NCBI RefSeq assembly: GCF_947487575.1
Contig: NZ_CANKXG010000002.1
Span: 293,179-357,178 of the forward strand
Source of the DNA: an uncultured Algibacter sp.
GTDB lineage: Bacteria > Bacteroidota > Bacteroidia > Flavobacteriales > Flavobacteriaceae
Length of the DNA stretch: 64,000 bases
Direction of reading: 5' to 3'
Shown: one piece after another, positions 25,410-34,404 of the stretch
How the letters are laid out: each line of letters begins with the position of its first letter
Numbering within the stretch: the first letter of the stretch is position 1
Position numbers and translations under genes: made by a program
Notes under the pieces: generated by a model
Database searches by the model: none
What the model was told of the DNA's origin: nothing
What the model saw: the letters and a program-made list of their open reading frames with translations, nothing else

Positions 25410-26663
25410 ATGCCGTTTAATGTTTTCAAAAATACAGTTTTATTATTTGTTTTAGTCATGATTTCTTGTGGAAGTAAAGGGAAGTCTGAAGCTAGAAGTG
25501 CGAAGCTTGAAGCAGAAGATGTTTTGAAACAAGGTGTGATTGATAGTTCCTTGATTGTTGGCGCTAATAGAACTAAAATGTATTTGCCTTTATTAAAAGG
25601 AAAACGGGTTGGTATAGTCACTAATCAAACATCAGTGATTTTTAAACTGAAGACGGATAGTAAAAACTTCACACACTTAGTGGATTCTTTAATTGCTTTG
25701 AATGTTGATATAAAAAAAGTTTTTTCTCCCGAACATGGGTTTCGTGGAAAAGCTGATGCAGGTGAACTAGTTAAAGATGGTATTGATACAAAAACTAATT
25801 TACCAATATTTTCTCTTCATGGGAGCAGCAAAAAACCATCAAAAGAACAGCTAGAAGGTTTGGATATTATAATTTTTGATATTCAAGATGTAGGTGTTCG
25901 ATTTTACACTTACATTTCTACATTACATTATATTATGGAAGCTTGTGCTGAACAAGATATACCAGTTTTAATACTAGACAGACCAAATCCTAACGGGCAT
26001 TATGTTGATGGCCCTACTTTAAAGATTGAAAATAAGAGTTTTTTAGGAATGCACCCTATACCTCTGGTGCATGGCATGACTATTGGTGAATATGCACACA
26101 TGATTAATGGGGAAAAATGGTTAAACAATGCTCTAACATGTGAAATAACTATTATCCCTATTAAAAATTACACCCATAAAACACCTTATAGTTTGGCAAT
26201 TAGACCTTCACCTAACTTACCAAACGATCAATCCATAAAATTATACCCTAGTCTTGGACTTTTTGAAGGCACCAATATAAATGCTGGTCGTGGAACAGAA
26301 TTTCAATTTCAAAGATATGGTGCACCATTTTTAAATAAAGATGCTTATAAATTCAACTACACACCTGTGGCAAATTTTGGAGCCAAACATCCTAAACATA
26401 AAAATAACATTTGCTATGGTAAAGACTTAAAAGATGAAGTTATAAATGGTGTTATGACACTTAAATGGGTCATTGATGCCTATCAAAACGCAACAGATAA
26501 ATCATTATTTTTTAATACTAAAAACTTCACAACTCATGCCGGAACAGATAAGTTACAGCAACAAATTGAAGTCGGTTTATCTGAAACTGATATTAAAACT
26601 ACTTGGGAAAATGATTTAAAAAAGTTTAAAAAAACAAGAAAAAAATATTTACTATATCCGTGA
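25410..26663 (+). CDS. namZ: Exo-beta-N-acetylmuramidase NamZ family (DUF1343) lipoprotein
   Basis: 417 residues. A lipoprotein signal ends MISC (Cys20). The DUF1343 domain shows RVGIVTNQTSV, FSPEHGFRGKADAGE, IFDIQDVGVRFYTYISTLH and LDRPNPNG, all hallmark motifs. NamZ removes terminal N-acetylmuramic acid from peptidoglycan fragments. After the lipid anchor the linker SKGKSEARSAKLEAED is encoded by GAAG-rich DNA resembling intergenic repeats near 9.9 kb. The next gene overlaps by GTGA, so the two are coupled. Confidence 0.88.
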   Translation: MPFNVFKNTVLLFVLVMISCGSKGKSEARSAKLEAEDVLKQGVIDSSLIVGANRTKMYLPLLKGKRVGIVTNQTSVIFKLKTDSKNFTHLVDSLIALNVDIKKVFSPEHGFRGKADAGELVKDGIDTKTNLPIFSLHGSSKKPSKEQLEGLDIIIFDIQDVGVRFYTYISTLHYIMEACAEQDIPVLILDRPNPNGHYVDGPTLKIENKSFLGMHPIPLVHGMTIGEYAHMINGEKWLNNALTCEITIIPIKNYTHKTPYSLAIRPSPNLPNDQSIKLYPSLGLFEGTNINAGRGTEFQFQRYGAPFLNKDAYKFNYTPVANFGAKHPKHKNNICYGKDLKDEVINGVMTLKWVIDAYQNATDKSLFFNTKNFTTHAGTDKLQQQIEVGLSETDIKTTWENDLKKFKKTRKKYLLYP

Positions 26664-27727
26664 AACATATCTTAGCATCATTAATTATATTTTTAACTTC
26701 TGTTGGTTTTAATTTTAGCTCGGATATAACATCTACCGATTATAAAATTAAAACGGTTAAGAAAAAAGCCAAAAAGTTTTTACGACAACAAAAGATTCCT
26801 GGAATGTCTATTTCCATATCGCAAAATGGTGAACTAATTTTCTCAGAAGGGTTTGGTTATTCTAATAGAAAGCCCAGAACAAAAGTAAATCCAAGCAAAA
26901 CACTTTTTAGAATTGCTAGTATATCAAAATCTATTACCGCTTTAACACTAGCAAAATTAATCGATAATAAAATTATTAATTTAGGTGAAAGTATTTATAA
27001 TTACCTTCCAGATTACCCAAAAAACAATTATGATTTTACTGTTAAAGAATTGGGCGGACACCTAGCTGGAATAAGGCATTACAAAGGCAACGAGTTTACC
27101 TTAAACAAAAAAATATCAATCTCTGAAGGTATAGACTTATTCAAAAACGACTCGTTATTATTTGAGCCATCAACACAATTCTCATATAATACTTTTGGAT
27201 ATGTTCTTTTGAGTGAAATTATGCAAAAAGCTTCTAAAACAGAATTTAACTCTTTGGTTAAAAATTCTATTTTTAAACCTTTAGAAATGACTCATACTTT
27301 TTTAGATGATTCTGAATTAGACTCTCCAAACAAGACTATGTTTTACAAAAACAAACGCACACTTTCAACACCTGTTGCCAATGAATATAAAGTGGCCGGT
27401 GGTGGTTTCTTATCAACTTCTGAAGATTTAATAAAGTTTGGAGAAGAAATTATCTCGCCAAAAATAGTCTCGAAAAAAGCTTTGTCAGAAATGATAACTT
27501 CTCAGAAGTTAAAATCGGGAAAAATAACAGGTTACGGTATTGGTTTTTCTGTAGAATGCACAAAAAACAATACACACAAATATTATCATACTGGTGGCGG
27601 TGTTGGTGCTTCTACTATTCTTCTAATTTATCCTAAAGAATCTATTGTTATTTCTGTTTTAACAAATCGCTCTGGTGTTAATATGGAGGTATTTGGGAAT
27701 ATACTCGAATCCATTTTTATTAATTAA
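26660..27727 (+). CDS. Beta-lactamase-fold serine hydrolase, LACTB/AmiE-like
   Basis: 355 residues with a GTG start overlapping the namZ stop and an N-terminal signal peptide. The class C beta-lactamase fold is shown by SISK (Ser87, Lys90), SYNTFGY as the second motif and HTGGG near the C-terminus. The second motif Y-N-T differs from the usual Y-x-N. In Bacillus the NamZ operon contains AmiE, a beta-lactamase-fold muramyl-alanine amidase, so this enzyme may cut peptides from muropeptides. Other serine peptidases or esterases have the same fold. The substrate is inferred from the neighbour only. Confidence 0.82.
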   Translation: MKHILASLIIFLTSVGFNFSSDITSTDYKIKTVKKKAKKFLRQQKIPGMSISISQNGELIFSEGFGYSNRKPRTKVNPSKTLFRIASISKSITALTLAKLIDNKIINLGESIYNYLPDYPKNNYDFTVKELGGHLAGIRHYKGNEFTLNKKISISEGIDLFKNDSLLFEPSTQFSYNTFGYVLLSEIMQKASKTEFNSLVKNSIFKPLEMTHTFLDDSELDSPNKTMFYKNKRTLSTPVANEYKVAGGGFLSTSEDLIKFGEEIISPKIVSKKALSEMITSQKLKSGKITGYGIGFSVECTKNNTHKYYHTGGGVGASTILLIYPKESIVISVLTNRSGVNMEVFGNILESIFIN

Positions 27728-27816
27728 AAGAGTTCGCTTATAACTTTGTTAAAGAAAAACTAACCTAATTATTCAGCTAAAAGTTTACTTTTACAATCTA
27801 TTATTACAATTGAATT

Positions 27817-28992
27817 ATGAACCCATCATCATCAGGTTGGATAAAAAAGTTACTTAAAGAGACAGAAAACAATAATCTCTTTTTAAAACATGATGAAGAC
27901 ATCTTTTATGATAATCTAAGGTCTTGTGGGTTTGTGTATGGTAGTAATCTGGATGTAGTAAATCAAGTTATACTAAAAAAGGACTTAACCGAAGAAGAGC
28001 TATGTAAAACCAATTTATGTTTAGCACTATTTTACACTCATACAAATTCTAAATGTAAAATTCCTTTCATTGAAAGCGTAATTAGTTTTTATGAAAACAT
28101 AGATTCTAGTAAAACTTCTTTTCTTCAAGATTTATTAGGAGGAAAAAAATCTGATGAGCAATTAGAAAAGATTATACATAAGCGTATTCAAATAGATGCC
28201 AATGTACTTACCAAAAACTTTAATTACTTTATTATTAATGCCCTTTTATTTGTAGATATTTTAGCTTACAAAGCCTTTATTGAAAATATAAACATTTCTA
28301 CTATTGATTATTTAAAAAATATTGAGGCTTCCATTACTTCAATTTCTCTGGATGTTTTAAACTCTAAAGAAACTAAAAACCAATATGACGAGAGTTTAAT
28401 TAAGTTATTTGAATCTTCATTAAGATATCAAGAAAACTCTCATGTAAACTACAAAAAGGCTATTGCAAATGTCACTACCGAATTAGAGAAATATTACATA
28501 CTTGATATCGCTTGCATGGCAACATGGAGCGACCAAATGATTGATATTGAAGAACAACATTTTATAGAAAAACTAGGTAGAGATTTAAACTTAAGCACCT
28601 CTAAAACCAACCTATCTATTAAAACAGTTAACAAGTTTTATACCGTTAATAAAAATAACATTGCGCTATTAAGCACAAAAAATGTAGTACAAAGCTTTTA
28701 TAACAATTCTAGTAAAATGGTTAATAAATTAATTACTAGAAATAGTAAGCGTTTGTATCAAGAATTGAAAGACAGTAAAGAACTTATGGTTTTACTTACT
28801 CAATCTACCTTTAGAGACTTGAATAAAAACGAACAAAAAAAAGTACAAGAACAACTACTTGATATTTTTAAATCCATACCAAGCCTTGCAATATTTTTAC
28901 TGCCAGGTGGCGCTTTATTATTACCATTAGTAGTAAAATTTATTCCAAAAATACTACCCTCTGCATTTGATGAAAATAGGATTGAAGAGTAA
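27817..28992 (+). CDS. LETM1-related protein
   Basis: 391 residues, mainly helical, without signal peptide. A TerB-like helical stretch lies in the middle (IACMATWSDQMIDIEEQHFI, about 227-246). The C-terminus carries the LETM1-like motif SIPSLAIFLLPGGALLLPLV followed by KFIPKILPSAF, which is hydrophobic enough for a membrane segment. Bacteroidota homologues are sometimes named biofilm-associated, without a known mechanism. A possible -7 element TAACTTTG is at 27741-27748. Confidence 0.72.
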   Translation: MNPSSSGWIKKLLKETENNNLFLKHDEDIFYDNLRSCGFVYGSNLDVVNQVILKKDLTEEELCKTNLCLALFYTHTNSKCKIPFIESVISFYENIDSSKTSFLQDLLGGKKSDEQLEKIIHKRIQIDANVLTKNFNYFIINALLFVDILAYKAFIENINISTIDYLKNIEASITSISLDVLNSKETKNQYDESLIKLFESSLRYQENSHVNYKKAIANVTTELEKYYILDIACMATWSDQMIDIEEQHFIEKLGRDLNLSTSKTNLSIKTVNKFYTVNKNNIALLSTKNVVQSFYNNSSKMVNKLITRNSKRLYQELKDSKELMVLLTQSTFRDLNKNEQKKVQEQLLDIFKSIPSLAIFLLPGGALLLPLVVKFIPKILPSAFDENRIEE

Positions 28993-29052
28993 AAATTATA
29001 ATTTCTGTTTTTTTTCTATTAGATTTACAAATACACAAAATAAAACAACCAC

Positions 29053-30045
29053 ATGGCATCATACTCTATTCAGGAGATTAATAACTTATTAAAAGGAAAA
29101 TTAATAGGTAATACAACAAACATTATTGAAGGCCCAGAACAACTTCAAAACGCTAAAAAAAATCACATCACATTTATTGGAAGTAGTAAATACTTGAAAT
29201 ATTGGGGTGATTCTAAAGCTTCTGCTGTTTTAGTAAACGACAATTTAACTATAGAACCTGGAGACAATCGTGCTGTTATTAAGGTGAAAAATGCTGATTT
29301 GGCTATGGCTAAAGTATTAGAATTATTTAATCCGCCAGTGCCAGAATTTGAAACCGATATTCATCCAACTGCAGTAATTCATGAAACCGCTAAAATTGGA
29401 AATGGCTGTAAAATTGGTGCCAATTGTTATGTTGGAAAAGATGTTGTTTTAGGGAGTGGCGTAATTCTTTATCCAAATGTATGTGTCTTTGATGAAACCA
29501 CTATAGGCGATAATACCATGGCGTGGTCTGGAACCGTAATTAGAGAACGTTGTATTATTGGTAGCCATTGCATTTTTCATACTAATGTAAGTATTGGTGC
29601 AGATGGTTTTGGATATAGACCGAGTGATGATGGTAAAGGTTTAACTAAAATACCACAGATTGGAAATGTTATTATTGGACATTATGTTGAAATAGGCTCA
29701 AATTCTTGTGTGGATCGTGCTAAGTTTAGTAGTACCATAGTTGGTGATGGCTGTAAAATTGACAACCTCGTGCAAATAGCACATAATAGTGTTATGGGAC
29801 GTTCGTGTATTATGGCAGGACATAGTGGGCTTGCAGGCTCTGTAACTTTAGGTGATGGTGTTATTATTGGTGGAAGTGCCTCAATTAAAGATCATACTAC
29901 TATAGAATCTGGTGCAACTGTTGGTGCTGGTTCTGGGGTTATGAATAATGTAAAAGCTGGTGAAACAGTTTTAGGGTATCCTGCACAAGATGCCAAAGCG
30001 ATGCTGAAGCAATGGGTGGCGATGCGTAGATTAGTTAAGAAATAA
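29053..30045 (+). CDS. lpxD: UDP-3-O-acylglucosamine N-acyltransferase
   Basis: 330 residues: an N-terminal uridine-binding domain (about 1-95), a left-handed beta-helix of hexapeptide repeats (about 100-300) and a C-terminal helix. IAHNSVMGRSCIMAGHSGLAG holds the catalytic His region of LpxD. It adds a hydroxyacyl chain in lipid A synthesis. It stands alone here, not with lpxA or fabZ, so it may be a second lpxD copy. Gene ends 25 bp from the convergent MocR gene. Confidence 0.9.
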   Translation: MASYSIQEINNLLKGKLIGNTTNIIEGPEQLQNAKKNHITFIGSSKYLKYWGDSKASAVLVNDNLTIEPGDNRAVIKVKNADLAMAKVLELFNPPVPEFETDIHPTAVIHETAKIGNGCKIGANCYVGKDVVLGSGVILYPNVCVFDETTIGDNTMAWSGTVIRERCIIGSHCIFHTNVSIGADGFGYRPSDDGKGLTKIPQIGNVIIGHYVEIGSNSCVDRAKFSSTIVGDGCKIDNLVQIAHNSVMGRSCIMAGHSGLAGSVTLGDGVIIGGSASIKDHTTIESGATVGAGSGVMNNVKAGETVLGYPAQDAKAMLKQWVAMRRLVKK

Positions 30046-30070
30046 AAAACTTAATTTTGTTTAAAGGTTA

Positions 30071-31549
30071 TCAGTTTTTAATCTCTATAATTGTTTTCTT
30101 TAATCTGTTTATTAATTCATAAATTTCATTTTCATTATAAGCTGCAAAACCAATTCTTATACAATTATGGCTTGATTTAGCCCTATCATAACGTTGCCAA
30201 TTCCCAATTTCTAATTTATACTTTTTAGCAACTTCAGCAATAGTAAACCAAGAATACTCTGGATGTAACTTTACCCAAACTGCCATACCACCAATAGGAA
30301 TTTCAAATTGGAAAAAATCACCTATTTCATCTTTTAAAAGCTTACAAAACAAGTAACGTCTTTGTTTGTAAATTTTCATCACTTTACGAATATGCCTATC
30401 TAGATCCCCAGATTTTATAAAATCTGCAAATGTTAATTCTAATAATGCATCGCCCTGTCTATCTATAAAACCTCTCAATTTAGCTGCTTCATCTACAAAC
30501 GCTTTTGAAGCAATTAAATAACCAATTCTATAAACTGGAGCAACAGTTTTACAAACCGAACCTATATAAATAACATGTCCATTAGTATCGTGGCTTGCTA
30601 ATGGTAAAATTGGAGCATGATTATAATTAAAATCATAATCGTAATCATCTTCAATAATTGCAAAACCATATTGCTTTGAAAGATTTAAAAGATGAATTCT
30701 TCTTTTTGCAGAAAGCGTTACTGTTGTTGGATGGTGGTGGTGAGTCGTTACATAAACCGCTTTAATTTGTTGTTTCTTACATAACTTTTCAATTTCATCA
30801 GTTACTATTCCGTTTTCATCTACCAAAACTGTTTCAAGTTTTGCTTGTTGATATAAAAAAGTACAATCTGCAGACTCATAATTAGTATTTCCAACTACAA
30901 TAATATCGTCTTTTTTAAGTAATAATTGCGATGATAACCAAATTCCCATTTGACTACCGCGAGTAAGCAGCACATTGTCTTTATTAATATTTAACCCTCT
31001 TGTTGTATTTAAATAGCTTACTAAAACTTCACGTAAAGTATCATTCCCGTAAACAGAGCCATAAGACAAATGTTTGAACACAGATTTTTTTGCAGAAATT
31101 CTTCTGTATGTTCTAGCAATTTCATCTATTGGTGTTAATCTGCCATCCGAAATTCCATCATTTAAATACATAAAATCTTCATCTCTCTTAACAGGCTTTT
31201 CGGGTAAATCGCTGTTTTTATAAAAAGAAAAACCACTATTTTTTTTCAAATTAACATCACCAAAATCACTTAACTTATGTTGTTTTAATACAGGTAAATT
31301 ACTTAATACAAAAGTTCCCTTTTTAGGAATACTTTCTACCCAACCTTGCAACAAAAGCTCATCATAGCAAGCAACAATAGTTTTTCTATGAACATTTAAC
31401 TGTTCTGCTAGAGTTCTACTACCAGGAAGTTTTGTATTAGCACCTAAAGTTTGGTTTTTAATCAATTGAATAATTTGATTTGACAATTGTAAATACAATG
31501 CTTGATTACTTTTTCTATCAAATTGAATACTGGTTTTATACGGAAACAT
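30071..31549 (-). CDS. MocR/PdxR-type regulator (GntR domain plus aminotransferase domain)
   Basis: 492 residues. An N-terminal winged helix of the GntR family (LYLQLSNQIIQLIKNQTLG ... NVHRKTIVACYDELLLQGW, about 15-85) is joined to a fold type I aminotransferase domain (about 120-490), with PLP motifs IIEDDYDYDF and IGSVCKTVAP, whose Lys binds PLP. Such proteins sense PLP or amino compounds and control divergent genes. Here the divergent genes are a GNAT acetyltransferase and a PNPOx-like flavoprotein, and repeated TGGAC sites lie between them. Confidence 0.9.
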   Translation of the reverse strand: MFPYKTSIQFDRKSNQALYLQLSNQIIQLIKNQTLGANTKLPGSRTLAEQLNVHRKTIVACYDELLLQGWVESIPKKGTFVLSNLPVLKQHKLSDFGDVNLKKNSGFSFYKNSDLPEKPVKRDEDFMYLNDGISDGRLTPIDEIARTYRRISAKKSVFKHLSYGSVYGNDTLREVLVSYLNTTRGLNINKDNVLLTRGSQMGIWLSSQLLLKKDDIIVVGNTNYESADCTFLYQQAKLETVLVDENGIVTDEIEKLCKKQQIKAVYVTTHHHHPTTVTLSAKRRIHLLNLSKQYGFAIIEDDYDYDFNYNHAPILPLASHDTNGHVIYIGSVCKTVAPVYRIGYLIASKAFVDEAAKLRGFIDRQGDALLELTFADFIKSGDLDRHIRKVMKIYKQRRYLFCKLLKDEIGDFFQFEIPIGGMAVWVKLHPEYSWFTIAEVAKKYKLEIGNWQRYDRAKSSHNCIRIGFAAYNENEIYELINRLKKTIIEIKN

Positions 31550-31610
31550 CTGGACTATTAATTATATTTATTCTGGACGATTATAAGAGTCCATAAAACT
31601 AGTAATTTTG
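31549..31610. promoter_or_regulatory. Likely MocR operator and promoter
   Basis: TCTGGACTAT (31549-31558) and TCTGGACGAT (31572-31581) are direct repeats 23 bp apart, and GTCCA at 31589-31593 makes an inverted copy of TGGAC. A perfect -7 element TAATTTTG (31603-31610) follows for the GNAT gene. Paired direct repeats about two helix turns apart fit known MocR sites. Confidence 0.6.
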
Positions 31611-31651
31611 AAATAGTCAAACAAACAGATATATAAATAAATAAGTTGAAA

Positions 31652-32167
31652 ATGATTGAAATACGAAGAGCCATATCATCTGATGCTATTCATATTGCCC
31701 TACTAGGAAGGGTAACCTACACAGAATCTCATGGAGATTATATAGAAAACAAAAACGATTTACTTGAATTTTACAATGAACATTATGCAGTTTCTAGGAT
31801 TAAAGAAGAATTAAATGATGATGACATTCTATATTGGATTGTTTTTTCTAATGAATTACCAGTTGGTTTTGCTAAACTAGCATTAAACATAAAACACCCT
31901 ACAAAACCAGAAATTAATTCTTGTAAACTACAAAGACTATACGTTTTAAACGATTTTATTGGGCTAAAAATAGGTTCTCAATTACAAGAAATTATACTGC
32001 AAAAAGCGATTGATTTAAAATTTAAAAAGATATGGCTGACTGCATATTATAAAAACAAAAAAGGAATTAATTTTTATAAAAAATACGGCTTCAAAAAAAT
32101 TGGAAATATTGATTTTTTTGTTGGAAATAGTAATTATCCAAATTTAATTTTCGGTAAAGATTTATAA
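31652..32167 (+). CDS. GNAT family N-acetyltransferase
   Basis: 171 residues from ATG 31652, preferred to a TTG 6 bp upstream. The GNAT core is complete: beta strands with VGFAKLALNI, then the acetyl-CoA loop KLQRLYVLNDFIGLKIGSQL (Q/R-x-x-G/A-like region) and the C-terminal INFYKKYGFKKIG. The substrate cannot be read. It is the first gene of a pair with the flavoprotein (2-bp gap), both probably under the MocR regulator. Confidence 0.85.
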   Translation: MIEIRRAISSDAIHIALLGRVTYTESHGDYIENKNDLLEFYNEHYAVSRIKEELNDDDILYWIVFSNELPVGFAKLALNIKHPTKPEINSCKLQRLYVLNDFIGLKIGSQLQEIILQKAIDLKFKKIWLTAYYKNKKGINFYKKYGFKKIGNIDFFVGNSNYPNLIFGKDL

Positions 32168-32169
32168 GC

Positions 32170-32832
32170 ATGAAAACATACGAAAAAACAAAATTGAACC
32201 GAGTAAAACGTGGACAAAAAAGGGCTACTTATGATGTTGAAAAAATAAATACCATTTTAGATAGCGGTTTTATTGGCTATGTAAGTTATGTATATAAAAA
32301 TAGAGCCATTACTTTACCCATGGCTTACGGAAGAAAAGACAATAAAATTTATTTGCACGGATCTCAAGCCAACAGAATGTTATTAGCCTTATTGGAAGCT
32401 AAAGAAATGAGTATGACTGTTATGCACTTAGACGCCTTAGTTTTAGCGCGTTCTGGACTGCACCATTCTGTTAACTATCGTTCTGTTACTTTATTTGGTT
32501 CAGTTAAAAAGATTGAAGCTCCTAAAGAGAAAGATAAAGCGCTTTTTTACTTTATGGAACACATGATGAAAGGGCGTTGGGATGGCATTAGACCCATGCA
32601 CAAAAAAGAATTAGATAGAACACTAGTTGTGGAAATGACTATTAATACCGCTTCTGCTAAAATAAGAGATGTTGGTGTTGGTGATGAACCTGAGGATTAC
32701 GATTTAAATGTTTGGGCTGGCTTAGTCCCTTTAAAGCTGGTTGCCGAATACCCAATTGCAGATGAAGGTATACCAACTAAAATGGACATCCCTAATCATG
32801 TTTTAGAGTATTATGAGCAAAACAAGGGGTAA
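32170..32832 (+). CDS. Pyridoxamine 5'-phosphate oxidase-like flavoprotein (NimA-like)
   Basis: 220 residues of the split-barrel FMN-binding fold, with GFIGYVSYVYKNRAITLPMA near the start and HGSQANRML in the binding strand, as in the NimA/COG3467 group. These proteins bind FMN or haem; some reduce nitro compounds, most have no known reaction. Control by a PLP-type MocR regulator suggests a link to amine or vitamin B6 metabolism, but that is inference. Its stop is 10 bp from the convergent LytTR gene. Confidence 0.85.
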   Translation: MKTYEKTKLNRVKRGQKRATYDVEKINTILDSGFIGYVSYVYKNRAITLPMAYGRKDNKIYLHGSQANRMLLALLEAKEMSMTVMHLDALVLARSGLHHSVNYRSVTLFGSVKKIEAPKEKDKALFYFMEHMMKGRWDGIRPMHKKELDRTLVVEMTINTASAKIRDVGVGDEPEDYDLNVWAGLVPLKLVAEYPIADEGIPTKMDIPNHVLEYYEQNKG

Positions 32833-32842
32833 ATAAACTAGC

Positions 32843-33598
32843 CTACTCTAACCACCCCTTAAAATCCTTAACACGTTCTCGGGCTACGATAACCTCTTGC
32901 TCGTTATAAGAATGGAGTTTTATTTGTAAACGTGAGTTGGTATAGCTTACCATATCTTTAATGGCATTTATATTTACAAAAAACTTACGGTTAATACGAA
33001 AAAAGGTTTGAGGTTCTAGCTCATCTTCAAGATGTTCTAGCGTGGTATCTAACAGGTAGTTTCTGCCTTCTGTAGTATGTAGATAGGTGCCTTTATTTTC
33101 ACTATAAAAACATTCAATCTCATCTATGTTTATAAGTTTTAGGTGCTGCCCTACTTTTACTGAAAAGCGCTTTTTGTATTCTCTATCAATTGGGTTTACT
33201 AGTAGTTTTTTAATATCATTAAAATCTAAGGTTACAGCTTGTTTTTGAGGTGCTCGTTCTTGGTATTTTTTTACTGCGCTTTCTAAATCGTCTTCGTCAA
33301 TAGGTTTTAGCAAATAATCGATACTGTTTAGTTTGAAAGCTTTAAGTGCATATTCATCATAGGCTGTGGTGAATATTATAGCTGATTTTATTTCTATAGC
33401 TTCAAAGATTTCAAAAGATAAACCATCGCTTAATTGGATGTCTAAGAATATTAAATCTGGATGCGTGTTATTTTGAAACCAATTAATAGATTCTTCTACG
33501 GAATGTAGCATAACATCTGTTGATAAATCTAGTTTTTGCAGCATACGTTGTAGCCGTCTTGCAGATGGTTTTTCGTCTTCTATAATTATGATATTCAT
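32843..33598 (-). CDS. LytTR-type response regulator
   Basis: 251 residues. Receiver domain (about 1-118) with acidic residues IEDE at the start, phosphorylation Asp in LIFLDIQLSDG, and Lys in LLKPID. The LytTR DNA-binding domain is at about 145-250 (FSVKVGQHLKLINIDEIECF). It is the output of the LytS-like kinase encoded upstream in the same operon. Repeat copy e lies between it and the preceding 2TM gene, so its expression may be separated from the kinase. Confidence 0.93.
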   Translation of the reverse strand: MNIIIIEDEKPSARRLQRMLQKLDLSTDVMLHSVEESINWFQNNTHPDLIFLDIQLSDGLSFEIFEAIEIKSAIIFTTAYDEYALKAFKLNSIDYLLKPIDEDDLESAVKKYQERAPQKQAVTLDFNDIKKLLVNPIDREYKKRFSVKVGQHLKLINIDEIECFYSENKGTYLHTTEGRNYLLDTTLEHLEDELEPQTFFRINRKFFVNINAIKDMVSYTNSRLQIKLHSYNEQEVIVARERVKDFKGWLE

Positions 33599-33642
33599 TG
33601 ATTGGTTTGTTTTTGATGGTTAACTTTTTGTTGGCGGATGGT

Positions 33643-33736
33643 GCGTTAGGGATTGAAGTGGATAGCCCACAGGTTTGCCAATTTTTATTGGCGGACCGAG
33701 GACTTGTAACGAAAAGCCCGACCCTTGTGGTAACGC
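33643..33736 (+). repeat. Intergenic repeat, copy e
   Basis: 94 bp, GCGTTA to TAACGC. The inner block is replaced by a strong hairpin: GGTTTGCCAAT pairs with ATTGGCGGACC over 11 bp if G-U pairs are allowed. Left flank GGCGGAT as in copies b and c. It ends 10 bp from the stop of the 2TM gene, antisense to it. Confidence 0.88.
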
Positions 33737-33746
33737 CCAACTTATT

Positions 33747-34076
33747 TTATTTCCATTGTTTTTTATCTTTATCCATGTATTGTTTAATCTTTTTTTCTTC
33801 CCATGATTTGCTAAAAACAAGGTTTCTACCAAAAACTACTAGTGCATGAAAGCCTAAGCCCATAGCCCAGAAAAGGGGTGTTGAAAAGGTTCCGAAATGT
33901 AACAGTTTACCGCCGTTAGAAACAATGATAAAAACTATAAAAACATTAACGACTACATACCATAATGCATGCCAATAAAAGCCTTTAATTTCTTTTACAC
34001 GTTTTTTTGCACGTATATAAGCTTGCTCCTTTTGATGATTTTTATTTTGGTATGGTACTAATTTAGAATCTTCCAT
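33747..34076 (-). CDS. 2TM domain protein
   Basis: 109 residues: a charged N-terminus, the domain start AKKRVKEIKGFYWHALWYVV, two membrane helices (about 38-58 and 70-88) and a basic tail WEEKKIKQYMDKDKKQW. The 2TM domain (PF13239 type) is common beside LytS/LytTR pairs in Flavobacteria; its role is unknown. It is the third of three tandem 2TM modules here and the most diverged. Confidence 0.82.
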   Translation of the reverse strand: MEDSKLVPYQNKNHQKEQAYIRAKKRVKEIKGFYWHALWYVVVNVFIVFIIVSNGGKLLHFGTFSTPLFWAMGLGFHALVVFGRNLVFSKSWEEKKIKQYMDKDKKQWK

Positions 34077-34088
34077 AATCTTAATTTT

Positions 34089-34391
34089 TTAATTCCATTT
34101 GTTTTCGTCTTTACGCATTAATTCTTCAATTTTGCGTTCTTCCCAATTACGTCCCAAGGTGCCTTTGTGAACAAAAACTACAAATGCATGAATGGTTACT
34201 CCTATACCCCAACCTAAAATTGGGAACCAAAACCATTTATAATCCCAATAGGTTTTATAATTGATAAAAATCATGAACGGTGAAAATAAACAGTAAGCAA
34301 AGAGGTGCTGATAAAACGCTTTTATATCTTCGATATGCTTACGGGCTCTTATCTCTTTTTTATTAGTTTCTGTATCTTGCATTTGTTCCAT
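34089..34391 (-). CDS. 2TM domain protein
   Basis: 100 residues from ATG 34391 (MEQMQDTETNKKEIRARKH). A longer frame to 34481 would overlap the kinase gene and has no support. Two membrane helices follow FYQHLFAYCLFSPFMIFIN, with the conserved WFWFPILGWGIG and the tail WEERKIEELM. Closely related to the C-terminal part of the kinase encoded just upstream, indicating tandem duplication. Confidence 0.82.
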   Translation of the reverse strand: MEQMQDTETNKKEIRARKHIEDIKAFYQHLFAYCLFSPFMIFINYKTYWDYKWFWFPILGWGIGVTIHAFVVFVHKGTLGRNWEERKIEELMRKDENKWN

Positions 34392-34404
34392 TTTATTTAA
34401 TTTT

